From Priapulus caudatus (taxonomy: Eukaryota; Priapulida; Priapulimorpha; Priapulimorphida; Priapulidae): DNA of 64,000 nucleotides. Made by a program: the position numbers and the translations under genes. The stretch spans positions 105,913-169,912 of the forward strand of contig NW_014577296.1 of the NCBI RefSeq assembly GCF_000485595.1. The letters are read 5' to 3'. Positions 35,601 through 47,523 of the stretch are shown here, in pieces. Numbering within the stretch: the first letter of the stretch is position 1; each line of letters opens with the position of its first letter. A model generated the notes under the pieces. That model had not been told where the DNA came from. It searched no databases and saw only the letters and a list, made by a program, of their open reading frames with translations.

Positions 35601-38318
35601 TAGTGTGAGCTGCTACGGCGACGGAAAATGGGCCCAGAGCGCGCCAAGGTCGCCATAAGCGTGGTATAAGCGTGGTGGAAACGCCAGACATCGTGCTGTG
35701 GTCGCCATAGTCGCCAATGATCGCCGAGTCACGGCGTTTGTTTTGAGCATGTTCAAAACAAACGCCAAGGTTCGGCGATCTGACCTGGAACGCGGTGAGA
35801 ACGCGGTAGGGTCGCGAAGGTCGTGAGACAAGCGTCGTAACATCTTCATGAACGTAGTACACGCGCAGTACACGCGTGGCAAAGACGCTGCGAAAATGTT
35901 AACATTCGCAACGGCGACTTCATGAATCTGTCTCATCCGATCTGCCGATCTGTCTTGGCCACGGCCACGGCCTCGGCCTATGGTAGTTTGTTTCTTCGGC
36001 ATCGTGTTTCTACTCAGCAAACGCACAACTATACAGTTGAAATTTCCGAAAATCTAACGAGCTTATATAGTCGCCGTGAGAACGTGTTAGAAACGCCGTG
36101 AGGTCGCCGTGCAGTCGCGATACACGTAGAAGACGCGTGGTAAGAACCCCATGAGCGTGGTGAGAGCGTCGCGGGAACGCCGGTGATCGCCGTTGCCAAG
36201 CCCATAGATCTCAATAGAAACGCCATAAGCGCGGAGAGGTCGTGGCGGGCGCGCCGTGAGAACGCGGTATGATCGCACAGGTCGCGGCTTTTTTTCAATT
36301 TTGTAATTTGTTGGGACTTTTTCTCGCGTTGTGTTCACGTTTGCCGGCGACCTTGTATAGTTTCTGATGGTCGCCGTCTAGTCTGACGGGGGTATTGTGT
36401 TCCCCTTGGCGCTCGCAACCTTGAACAATTCACCGCCTACCGATTCCTAAAATTACTCTGGTAGTTTTTACACACGACAAAGACGAGGATCAAGGCTAGC
36501 AGCATGGCCTTTTGTAGGAACTGCTCGCCCGCTCTAACAGGAGCGTAGCCAGGGGTGATTCCAGGCATTCCGGAATCCCCCCTGGTTTGTCTCAAAATAG
36601 CACATATCTGATACAGTCAGATACAGTATTTATATAAAAGCATGAAACGAAAATTTTAACGAAGTTTTATTAGTATATAGTAGGTTTGGAATCTTCCCTC
36701 TTGGAAGGAATCCCACCTCTTGGAAAGGCTGGCTACGCCCCTGTCTAACTAGATGAGCAAGATATTTACTTACCTTCTGCAAAAAGAAAGGCGGGAACAC
36801 TGTGAAATCGTACGGCCCCGGTTTTACCATTCTTATCACACGAGACGTAAGCCCGCACCACACCGCACGGACACTGAATGTTGACCTGTAAAAACACGTT
36901 TTCTCATCATATTGTAGACGGTGTTACTCCGGTCTTACGAGAAGTGTATAGAAATGTTAACACTTATATTCACAAGAGAAGACGTGTAGACAGTGCCACA
37001 AGAATAGATTTATTCAGGACAGCTCCTGCAGTTAATAGAATAATATACGTACGAAGTACACAAAGAGGTGCAGAAGAATCATACACAGTGCGAGTGCAAT
37101 TTACACAGCTAAAGATACTACGTTTAGAAATATAGGCAGTTAACGCACGTACTAAAAGATAGCTCACTACGAAGAACAAATAAGAATACAAGAGTGATAC
37201 GTCTATAGTGGCATATAGCTCTATGTGCATAAGAAGAAGAAGAAACCTCAAGCCATAGTTAAGAAGACTTACATACTTACAACTGGTAACAACGTACGAC
37301 GCAAGCACTGACGATGTTAGCACGCAAACTCAAACACACAACTGACTGTGCTCGTCCGGACCGTCTTATAAATACACGCTTAAATTAGCAACTGCAGAAT
37401 CTTCCGGCCAAACAAGGAACGATCCCTGGACCCGAAACTTAACCAGCAGATGTCGATTTAGATTGCTGTGTACACGCTATGCACACGGTCAGTCTATACG
37501 AGCAACCGATCGCCCCATTCCTAACAAGGGTGGCTACGTTCGCTCGTCTATAACGAGTCTCTCTTCTATTGTCGAATCTCTCCTCCCGGGGAGAACCGGA
37601 ACCCGAGTCGCCTCTCAATCGTGCCAACTGTGTGTACAACAATCTTGCCACACCCACGCACAACCAACAACATTAGCAGCCGCCTTGCTTCAGCGAAACT
37701 GCCGTAGACTCCATTTCACACATCCCATGCGACTCGTCAATCTATCCTCGTTTACAAGACCCAATCTGCTGTGCCGGTAATTGAACGGAGTTTATAAAAT
37801 GATTACTGATTTAATTAACGCAAACCTCGTGTCTACAATATCATATCGCATCGTATCATATCATATCGTAAATCTACGGTATATCGTTGAGATTAACGAC
37901 ATTATTCAGAGCGAATATGTGTCACCTGTGCTTCTGGAATCGATGGCTTCACGATTTCTCTATCAACTGCATATCTGCCCAATGCGATAACGGCATGCCC
38001 GCACATCGTACTGTAGCCCTCGTTGTGCGTAAATAAAGCCGCCATGTGCGCTTCAGGTGCGTCTGGCTCGACCAAGATGGCGCCGTACATGTCGTAATGT
38101 CCTCTGGGTTCGTGCATAAGGAAGGTACGAAACTGATCGTGATTCTGGCGGGCGTATCTACGCTTCTCGAGGATGGTGTCACCGACTAGGGTCGGGTAGC
38201 CGCTATCGATGATGCGCAGCGGCTCTCCGCCGGTGTGCATCTCCGTAGTATGAATCACGACGTCCGCGGAGAGCCTGGACGGAGAGGAAGCCGAGTCGTA
38301 GCTTGTTGGCGCGGCCAT
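28077..38318 (-). CDS. L3HYPDH: Trans-3-hydroxy-L-proline dehydratase-like gene (copy A, Thr type)
   Basis: Minus-strand exons in order: 38318-37926, 36885-36774, 35522-35370, 35043-34904 and 28340-28077 (stop TAA). All phases match; product 353 aa, the usual length for animal L3HYPDH. The family are cofactor-free proline racemase-fold enzymes; the dehydratase converts trans-3-hydroxy-L-proline to pyrroline-2-carboxylate. Seen: [21 protein letters not shown], first catalytic Cys in [67 protein letters not shown], and [17 protein letters not shown] with Thr at the second catalytic position, as in dehydratases. The start MAAPTSYD is conserved in copy B; an in-frame ATG at 38477 is less likely. 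Intron 3 has a GC donor (CAG-GCATGA). The last intron, about 6.6 kb, contains another gene on the same strand. Confidence 0.93.
28561..28608. repeat. Palindrome, ATCAAGAG-ended family
   Basis: ATCAAGAGTAGATAATATAA is followed after a few bases by its inverted copy ending CTACTCTTGAT, arms about 22 bases and essentially perfect. It is flanked by TATATA tracts. Confidence 0.8.
28861..28866 (-). promoter_or_regulatory. Candidate poly(A) signal of the ankyrin/SOCS gene
   Basis: AATAAA on the minus strand, about 135 bases past the stop codon at 29001-29003. Confidence 0.4.
29001..32379 (-). CDS. Ankyrin-repeat and SOCS-box protein (ASB-like), 4 exons
   Basis: Minus-strand exons 32379-32049, 30636-30503, 30180-29960 and 29751-29001 (stop TAG). 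Phases match; product about 478 aa. The N-terminus MGGKLGRC could be myristoylated. Ankyrin repeats run through most of the protein: [69 protein letters not shown], and [20 protein letters not shown] followed by [10 protein letters not shown]. Near the C-terminus [16 protein letters not shown] and EYVFY have the order of a SOCS box, which in the ASB family recruits Elongin B/C and Cullin 5 for ubiquitin ligation. The target is unknown. The gene lies entirely within the last intron of the dehydratase gene, on the same strand. Some linkers ([15 protein letters not shown]) are unfamiliar, so ASB subtype is open. Confidence 0.85.
30889..31110. repeat. (AAG)/(AAC)/(AAT)n microsatellite
   Basis: AATAAT, then a long AAG run, AAC run and mixed trinucleotides, between ASB-like exons 1 and 2. 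Lys/Asn or Ser/Phe frames are artefacts. Confidence 0.95.
31662..31722. repeat. (AAT)n microsatellite
   Basis: GATGATGATTATAACGATG followed by AAT units and an inverted ATT run, in ASB-like intron 1. Confidence 0.9.
31750..32038. repeat. 41-base minisatellite next to ASB exon 1 donor
   Basis: About seven copies of a 41-base unit containing CTATATAAGTAGGGAGTA and CGTATAAGCATACAAAAA. Copies nearest exon 1 are the most diverged. The array ends about 10 bases inside the intron, beside the 5' splice site at 32048. Confidence 0.9.
32635..32690. repeat. (TA)n microsatellite
   Basis: Pure TA run ending at the outer edge of the TTAGGG-carrying repeat. Confidence 0.95.
32691..32975. repeat. Palindrome interrupted by a TTAGGG-carrying repeat
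   Basis: Outer ends TATCAGGGGTTAATAATG and CATTATTAACTCCTGATA are inverted copies (TATCAGGAG family). Inside (about 32722-32925) is a second repeat homologous to 52073-52336. It has ACGGTCCGGTATACCGGAA, GGTTAGGGTTAGGGAGTAGG and GACTCCCTAGACTCGTTAGT, and ends GGTACGTTCCGGCAGTACCC. Confidence 0.8.
33000..33969. other. Non-coding intron sequence
   Basis: Within the last intron of the dehydratase gene and upstream of the ASB-like gene, so it may contain that gene's promoter. A CACACG-rich tract lies at 32994-33062. No further gene supported. Confidence 0.45.
33970..34475. repeat. MITE-like element with about 120-base inverted ends
   Basis: AAAGGCTCACAATGCGCA near 33972 returns inverted as TGCGCATTGTGAGCCTTT near 34450-34468. 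The match continues inward through CCAAACGCTAATTACTCCAG and AAATAAACTCTAGTTCCTCC (inverted near 34350-34375). The middle is non-coding. Confidence 0.8.
35590..36390. repeat. GC-rich repeat-like block in dehydratase intron 2
   Basis: The sequence is unlike its AT-rich neighbours. Many near-repeats of GGTCGC, AACGCGGTR and ACGCCATAAGCGYGG occur, plus a perfect palindrome GGCGTTTGTTTTGA-6-TCAAAACAAACGCC at 35734-35767. A minus frame begins [17 protein letters not shown] (about 35999), of unknown nature. It is probably part of a mobile element. Confidence 0.5.
36538..36743. mobile_element. hAT-like MITE beside dehydratase exon 2
   Basis: Ends CAGGAGCGTAGCCAGG and CTGGCTACGCCCCTG are inverted. 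TCTAA flanks both sides, a partial match to the 8-base duplication of hAT elements. It is 206 bases, with inner inverted GGAATCCC/GGGATTCC blocks. It stops 30 bases from the donor of exon 2. Confidence 0.75.
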
Positions 38319-39308
38319 TTTGAATATTGTACTGTAGACGCGTCTCGCGCCTCGTTCCCAGCACCAAAAATATGTTACGCACTGCCCTACTGACCGGATA
38401 GTGTGAATGCTTCTGTCGTATATTTGCAGTTCCAAATGTTCGAACGCGCACTGAGTGCAAGACGTTTTTGTTGACATGTACTGGTGGGGAAGTTATTTTG
38501 GGAACGTGGGATATGGAGCATTTTAATTTTATTGGATTCGTGTAATCCGTAGAAGTCAAAACACGCGAAGACAGCCATGAATTTTTTTGGGGGCAAAACA
38601 GTGAGAAGCACAGCTATTTCGTCCAGAATGGCCAGTTCATATATGTGATAATGATCTAGACACTATAGTACATCGTGTTTTAACTGTATATATAATTAAT
38701 TATCCGGTAAATGTTCACGTAGTTTTTCGGGAACTGGGAAATCGCATATTTTTTACGCGAGAAAGTGAGAATTGACCCGGCCGCTATAACCATTCTATAC
38801 TAACGCGGAACAAACGGTAGGCTGTTGTCACGGTCATGAGCACTGTCACTGAATTGATTATTTGTGGTGAAACCGAAAGTTTTGTGGTGGTTCTGCCTCG
38901 GAGGGCCTAGCCGAGATGCGTTTTGTGGGAGTGACCCTGGAGTGTTTTATATATAGGTAGTTGTTCATCGATCGCGTCTTCAAGGTGAGTACCGGCCAAA
39001 TCAGCCCAACGGCAGTAGCTAATCGACAGTGTACTTTCTACAGACTCTAACATTATGTAACGCAACCGACGGCCTTCCACACTGTGTGTTTGCGTTGATA
39101 AAGTCTATACGGAGAATCTAATATGAAAAAGATGAATGAATAGCCATGGAATTATTATTTTTTATAATTTAAAATCATCTTAATTTATACATTGTTATAT
39201 CATTATTTTACATTTGACACTTTACATAATAATTATCCATCGTAGTATTGCTTCTAAGACACTATAAATGATCATGTCTATGATTTAAGACAGATTAATT
39301 GTTTCCCA
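38319..39308. other. Intergenic between copy B end and copy A start
   Basis: About 1 kb; it should hold the 3' end of copy B and the promoter of copy A. I see no other gene and no clear TATA box. Confidence 0.5.
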
Positions 39309-39572
39309 TTAATGCAGCAGGAATCCCGCTTTCAGAATATCGTCTTCCTCTAAGGTAAAGACATTGGAGCCACAGTAATGCGCTCTTCCACGCACTTCCA
39401 CTACCACTGCATCGACCTCCCCTGCCGTTGTCTCTGCAATTGCCGTTCCTGTAAACTTGGTTTTAGTGGTGCCTGACTCATATATGCGGCGTTGTCCCAG
39501 GTGCATAAAACCCTTCTTGTATTGCAGAGCAACTCGAGCTGTCACGCCAGAGCCACATGGACATCGGTCAAG
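39309..39572 (-). CDS. Copy B last exon, Cys catalytic site
   Basis: Starts CTT GAC CGA after a TTTATTTAG acceptor and encodes LDRCPCGSGVTARVALQYKK, then [20 protein letters not shown] and [16 protein letters not shown], ending GFLLH-stop. ACT (Thr) of copy A is TGT (Cys) here, which needs at least two base changes. Confidence 0.92.
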   Translation of the reverse strand, partial: LDRCPCGSGVTARVALQYKKGFMHLGQRRIYESGTTKTKFTGTAIAETTAGEVDAVVVEVRGRAHYCGSNVFTLEEDDILKAGFLLH

Positions 39573-42036
39573 CTAAATAAAAGAAATAAACAACGTCACG
39601 GACTATAAATTTGTGGCGACGAAATTGAGTGCAATGTTGTAAATGTAAAAATAATGTCAAAACACATGCAAATGAAAGCGTACGCCTTCCTCTAGTCCAA
39701 GCATATTCTTTTTTGAAGCCTAAACACCTAAGCTTACTGGCATTCTTTTGTTTTGTCATTGTTCACAAACTCGGATGGTACTTGCGTGAAGTCCTACTTC
39801 GCATCGTCTAGACAAATATCTGAGCAATTCTCTATCTCCATGAGCATTATATGCGTGCCTGCCGTTCAAATGCCATCACAATTTAGCAAAATAATCGGCT
39901 AGTCTCGCATAAACCTTCTTGATTTCCCAATACTAAAGCTCCAACTGGTGCATCTTGTATTTGAACTTACAATGCAGAATTCACAGTAATCAAATATTCA
40001 AATTTCAATATACGCAATATGATAATTATCAGTCAAAGAAAATATGCAATAAATTGTAATAGTCGGGCACACATTGCTTGCACACATTGATTGTATTTTA
40101 TCGATGCAGTCATACTCAAGGTGCAGCGTCACTATGTAAGAGTCAGTTACATAGCACACATACACGCATTTTCCCTCAATATAATACTATCAGTCACTTA
40201 ACGATTTTTTGTCAACATGCATATAAGAGTATAGATGCTACAGAGAACAATTACTCCACTTGTACGTCCTCACATAGGTCAGATACAGGCAAACTGCTGT
40301 AAGGTTCAGAAAACCCGTGCTGCCTCAGTGTACAGCTAGCTTCCCTAAAGACGTCGCGCAGCACGCCGACAATGCTGTGACTTCAAACGCCAGCACAGAA
40401 AATAAAGATCATTGTAGGATTAGTCTTCATGTGACACAAATGAAGACTAATATACTAATCAGACAAAGAAAACGTACCTGACTGTCTGCAAACACCAGGA
40501 CTTGGGCCGCCGGTTTATTGGGGAATGGATCATTTCCATCTGTTAAGATGGTTCCGGACAGGAATGCTAAGTCATTACTGTCTGGATGATGAAGCTTTAT
40601 TTTAGCTTTAAGAGCACCTGTGTGAAGAAATTTTTAAAAGCGTTGGCATTCGCAGTATTGTGCAATTCAACACTTTCTTTAGAGAAAACCAGAGTAACCA
40701 GAAATGATCAGCAGCAGGTGCAGCAGATGCAATATACGGCGCCACTCTTACCAGATACCCGTATGGTCAACTGCAGAGTTTTGTTTATTTCCGCTGGCTA
40801 TGTAGCTACGAGAGTCCTAATTTAACTAAAGCGTAAGTATAGAATTTGAAAAAAAAACAAGTTAAAAAGGTAGGCCGCGCGCATATAGATATTATCAAGA
40901 GCTAATAATAAGAGGTATTATTAGCTCTTGATATTATGTAGGTCATGGCTAGTTCACACAGCTGGTATACTTGCCTGTTATTTGGGCCCCGGCAGCAACA
41001 ATATCTCGAGCTTTCGATGTTCTTACATCCAGTCCTATCTTAGCAGCATCTAGGAACGCATAAAAGGCACCGCCGTAGCTGATGTCGACACGGAGTTTGC
41101 CGAGTCCTTCGACATCCACTTCGATATCTGTACACGTAAAAATCGACAGGTATAGCACACGTGGAAGTGTTAATACGTACATTTAACAGCAGGGGCGAAA
41201 ACTGCCCGTACGTATTAACTAGCTAGGATTTAATATTTGGAAGTATTCACATACCTTCTGCAAAAAGAAAGGCGGGGACACTATGGAATCGCACGGCTCC
41301 GGTTTTACCATTCTCATCACACGAGACGTAAGCCCGCACCATGCCACACGGACATTGAATGTTTACCTGTAAAATCACGCCTTCTAATGACTATATATCT
41401 TGACTATATGTATGTGTGCGTTTGTAAATATGTGGTTGTGTGCTCGAGCGTGCTGGCGTACATGGGTAGGTATGAATGACCCTATGTGAATGATAGAATA
41501 CCATCTGTATATTATATTCATATTCATATGATGTAGAATAGAACTTCCGAATTAACGTAAAGGGCTATATCTAACAGGTATGTGAATTTCTACTGAATAT
41601 CGTTAAGACTGGCAGCATCATACAGAGTGAATATATGTCTCACCTGTGTTTCTGGCGTCATTGGCTTCACGATTCCTCTATCAACCGCGTATCTGGACAA
41701 CGCGATAACGGCATGTCCGCACATCGTGCCGTAGCCCTCGTTTTGGGTGAACAAGACTGCAAGATCTGCTCCAGGCGCGTCCGGCTCGACCAAAATGGCA
41801 CCGTACATGTCACGGTGTCCTCGAGGCTCGCTCATAAAAAATGTGCGAAACTGATCGTAATTCTGGCGGGCGTCTCGAAGCTTATCGAGGATGGTGTCAC
41901 CGACTAGGGTCGGGTAGCCGCTATCGATGATGCGCAGCGGCTCTCCGCCGGTGTGCATCTCCGTAGTATGAATCACGACGTCCGCGGAGAGCCTGGACGG
42001 AGAGGAAGCCGAGTCGTAGCTTGTTGGCGCTGCCAT
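39309..42036 (-). CDS. Proline racemase-family paralogue (copy B, Cys type)
   Basis: Minus-strand exons 42036-41644, 41366-41255, 41127-40975, 40617-40478 and 39572-39309 (stop TAA). Exon lengths (393, 112, 153, 140, 264) equal copy A exactly; product 353 aa. Seen: [34 protein letters not shown] (first catalytic Cys), [41 protein letters not shown] and DRCPCGSGVTARVALQY. The second catalytic residue is Cys, as in proline racemases and 4-hydroxyproline 2-epimerases. It therefore probably racemises or epimerises a proline-type substrate rather than dehydrating it. Intron 3 has a GC donor with strong consensus (CAG-GCAAGT). It lies directly upstream of copy A in tandem. Racemase versus epimerase cannot be decided here. 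Confidence 0.92.
40894..40932. repeat. Palindrome, ATCAAGAG-ended family, in copy B intron 3
   Basis: ATCAAGAGCTAATAATA and its inverted form TATTATTAGCTCTTGAT with a 5-base loop, about 40 bases downstream of the GC donor of copy B intron 3. Copy A lacks it at the matching place. Confidence 0.85.
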
Positions 42037-42411
42037 GCTCAATCGTACACTGTTCACGCGTTTCGAGGCAGTACGCCGCACCACGGAGAAAAAATCAGTG
42101 ACCTATCGCACATCCGTCGCACGATCGATACGCACTGGCTTGCCGGGCCAGATAGTGACTCTCTTTAAATACACGTTATCTGCAAAACGCTAATTGTGCA
42201 TGTATTTCGAAATTTATGCACTTGCAGTCAGCGCGTGTTGATCTTGTCCTTTCTTGTTGAGATATGCTGGCGGAAAATAAAACATCGTCGTATTAGGCTG
42301 TCAGTCTGACTAAGCTAGTGAACGTTCGCAACCACATCGAAACATCGCGCGTATACATGGGTGTAATATTCATATATGCTGCGTGAACACGAGGAGTTTA
42401 GTTGCGTTCAC

Positions 42412-42760
42412 ACGCTAAAATATACGCGGCTTGCTTAGCCACGGCTTGCTTAGCCACGGCTTGCTTAGCCGCGATTGCTCCGGCTTGCTTAGCGCGGAAT
42501 CATATACCGCGCCAACTAAGCCGCGTATATTCGGCACCACGCTGGCCGCGTATTGATTGTCGTATGAACCTAGACTGCTACCCGTTCGCTGCACGACGTT
42601 AGGGTAGCGTGTGGAACTGTCGACCGGGTACCAGTCTATATTATACCGAGCTAGCTAAGCCTCGAATCTCGTGTATCTCGTGTGAACGCATTTTAACCGG
42701 ACTTAGCACCAACTAAGTACGATACCAGATAAGCCGTGTATACGTGTGAACGCAGCTATA
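42412..42760. repeat. Inverted-repeat element with GGCTTGCTTAGCC units
   Basis: TTGCGTTCACACG near 42413 is inverted as CGTGTGAACGCAG near 42744. Inside, ATATACGCGGCTTGCTTAGC is followed by three GGCTTGCTTAGCCACG units and returns inverted as TAAGCCGCGTATAT near 42521-42534. It has no coding capacity and lies upstream of copy B. Confidence 0.65.
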
Positions 42761-44589
<1,829 letters not shown>

Positions 44590-44609
44590 CGTCCATATAT
44601 AATCATTGT

Positions 44610-44775
44610 CATCTTCTAAAACTACAGACCATCCGCTGACCGCCTGTGGAGACGTGCGCCGGGCTCGAATTTTGCGCACGTCTCCACTGCGCGACAGGCG
44701 CTTCATACTTTGAAACATCCCCGCGTCGCGTGCGCATATCCGCGCGAACTGCCCGCGTTAATCGCGCGCAGCGCT
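44610..44775. repeat. GTGGAGACGTGCGC module (copy 1)
   Basis: AAAACTACAGACCATC, then GTGGAGACGTGCGCCGGGC and its near-inverse GCGCACGTCTCCAC. The same order is present inverted at 49565-49745. Confidence 0.8.
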
Positions 44776-44811
44776 TAGGTAACAGCAAAGTGTGCCACGC
44801 AATCTTTGTAA

Positions 44812-45990
44812 TCATGTCTCTCTGTTTCGGGCGAGCGATCAAATACTACGGGACAGGCCTACTTTCGCGCGTTTTCTCAGGCGGGGCAAGAGTTTGCCAA
44901 ATTAATTGATCGACGTCGTGGAGGCTAAATGCAGAGCCACGGTGACTTGAATCGCTGAACTCCACCATGTTGTTGCTACAGACGCAGTAGCAGTATCAGT
45001 GATGGATATGCCATCCTGTAATACGCATATATGCTTGTTCCATTATCTTTATCTGTGTAAAACGGCCAGGACACTATATCTTACCAGTTAGTGTGTGAAA
45101 TATATCTGATTGTAAGCGGATAACGGACGGCACACGGCTTTAATATTTACTTTGCTTTCTAATATACAATACCGCTGTTATTATTAGACCACACAACGGC
45201 CTTGCCGTTCTGAACGTTTGGGTATAAGTTGGGTGTTTGATCTACTTTATTTCATGTGCGAACTTATCATTAAACGAAAGAATATACTTGCGCATATAAT
45301 AGCAACAAAATCATCCTATATATTTACTATTGCGCTGTAGCTAATATAGGCCTAACATTGTTATTACACGTTGTGTCAGAATAAAACAACGTTTTATCAA
45401 CTTTTGCACTATAACACAGCGCAAGATCTGCGCTCAGCACTTCGGGTCAACACCTTCTTTCGGCAACGCTTCTCTAGTATCCCGTCTCATCTTGTTGCTA
45501 TTATATGCGCAAGTAATATCTCTTCAGTTCAGATGAGTAAAAGTTCGCAAACATGAAAATAAAGTCAGACAAACATAACCCAACTTATAACCCAAACGTT
45601 CAGAAACGCAAGCCGGTTGTGTGGTCTAATAATAACAGCGGTATTGTATATTAGAAACAAAGTAAATATTAAAGGCCGTGTGCCTCCGTTATCCCTTACA
45701 ATCAGATATATTCCACCACCTACTGGTAAGATATATGTTCCTGGCCGTTTTACACAGTAAAGATACATGGAAACAAGCATATATGCGTATTACAGGAATG
45801 GATATCCACACTGATACTGATACTGGCGTTGTAGCAACAACATGGGTGGAGTTCACGATTCAGTCACCGTGCTCTGCATTTAGCGCTCCCACGACGTCGA
45901 TCACATTATTTGGCATAACTCTTGCCGCTGAGAAAAAACGCGGAAAAGTAGGCCTGTACCGTAGTATTTGGACGCTCGCCCGAAACTAGA
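44812..45990. repeat. Fold-back element with about 430-base arms
   Basis: The left arm (44812-45245) and right arm (45575-45990) are inverted copies. The shared order includes CGGGCGAGCG, CAAATACTAC, TAGGCCTAC, CATGGTGGAGTT-like, CCAGGACACTATATCTTACC, AGACCACACAACGG and CGTTTGGGTATAAGTTGG. The loop of about 330 bases is non-coding. A further partial copy of the CAACAACATGGGTGGAGTTC part lies at 44065-44150. Confidence 0.8.
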
Positions 45991-46360
45991 CGCTCCTAAG
46001 TGCGCATGCTCTTTTGTTTTTCTCTTGTTTTCTTTTTGTTTGAATCTTGTTTTGCAGGGCCGTAGGAAATAGTAGCCATGCTCTTTTGTTTTCTTTTTGT
46101 TTCGCCTTGTAACCTGACACACATAACACAGTCTAACTTACTATTGCAAATTACTTAACTTACTACATTGCAAATTGTTTCAATCAAATGTTTCCATGAG
46201 TGACCGGGTTGGCCGCCATGTTTGTTTATTGTGACCGTTTTTGATGGACGAGATGCGCAGATGACTACTGCGCATGCTGCGCATGCTGCGCATGCGCCCT
46301 TGCAAAACAAGAGGCGCCTGCGCGCATGCGCACTTAGGAGCGTCCAGTTTCGGGTACAAA
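45988..46360. repeat. Second inverted pair, GACGCTCCTAAGTGCGCATG
   Basis: GACGCTCCTAAGTGCGCATG (45990-46009) is inverted near 46323-46345, with GCGCATGCT repeats (46269-46293) between. It shares its outer CGGGYACAAATC/AATACTACGGTACAGGCC edge with the fold-back element to its left. Confidence 0.65.
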
Positions 46361-46698
46361 TCCCCCAGTTCAGTGGTCAAAATACTACGGTACAGGCCTA
46401 CGCAAACAGTAAACATATAATATTATGCGTTTTCAAAAACTAGGGCGCGTATGCTTTGTTAGCCTAGCCTAACGTAGGTAGACTATGCAAGGGAAGAGTG
46501 GAAGGTTTAACGGCATATAATTAAGAATTAAGTAACGAAGATATTTTTTACTGTTTCAAGATAACAATCACACGTGGGAGGACATCGCGTATTATTTTAG
46601 CATTCAAGAAAAAGCAGCTTTATATTGTAGTGTAGTCAATGTGTTATGGTTTACTTTAAATCCTTATTATGTGTTATGGTTTATAAAATTCTTTACGT

Positions 46699-47030
46699 CA
46701 GAAGTCCCAAGTTGGGAAAATCCAAGAAAGGATGCGCAAAAACAGGAAAATAGTTGTGGCGGGCTGCGACATGTGTTTGTCGTGGCGCACCACCATTTTA
46801 TATAAAGTATACATGTAAAATAAAATGCAAATTCATGTTAATTTATGGTTTCACATATTATTATTTATTATTGCTACCACGGCAAATTTAGTAATTAACC
46901 GATGTAAATTGTAAAATATGGCTGAAAAATGTTACGACCGGGACTTTCTGGACTCTTAACGGGACACCGAGACCAGCATGTCGCACGGGGACAATCCCGG
47001 TGAGACCGGGACACTTGGGATGTCTAGCTG
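46699..47030. mobile_element. hAT-like insertion in the 5' LTR
   Basis: Ends CAGAAGTCCCAAGT and, inverted, CAGCTAGACATCCCAAGT. TTTACGT flanks both sides. It is 332 bases and non-coding. Confidence 0.8.
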
Positions 47031-47523
47031 TTTACGTACACGCGATTTATTACAGTAGTGTATATGCAACATTTTACGGTAGTAATTAAACATACGGGGT
47101 CTTCGAGCCTGTTTGATGAACAGAAACAGACGTGTTTACTTGAGTGTTCAGAGGCAAGAGCCTAGTACAACACTATATTCTGGCGACGAGGAACTGAAAG
47201 GTGGGTGAAAACAGATCAGTGAATATCCAGAGACAGTTTTTGACGGTTGAAACCCAGTGACAATTGCCAGTTGGAGCAGCGCAGCCATTTGTTCTAGCAA
47301 CTGAAACTGAAACTGAAACGTCTCAGGGTGATTGTGTTTCCCTGCCGTATCGATCGAAGCCTACGCGTACAAGCCTACGTGCAAGCACTGGTGCTACAGA
47401 AAGCTGGGGGAGCCTACATCAACGCTGATTCAATAGGAAACAAAGAATGGCAGCCGGCCGAGCCGGCCTCCCACAATTTCCTGCGTTCGCCGTGCACGCG
47501 GACATTGGCAACACTGGACTGAG

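Noticed and set aside
38319-38477. Upstream in-frame ATG at 38477 as start of copy A
   Set aside because: The extension is not shared with copy B and family proteins begin near MAAPTSYD; 38318 is the better start.
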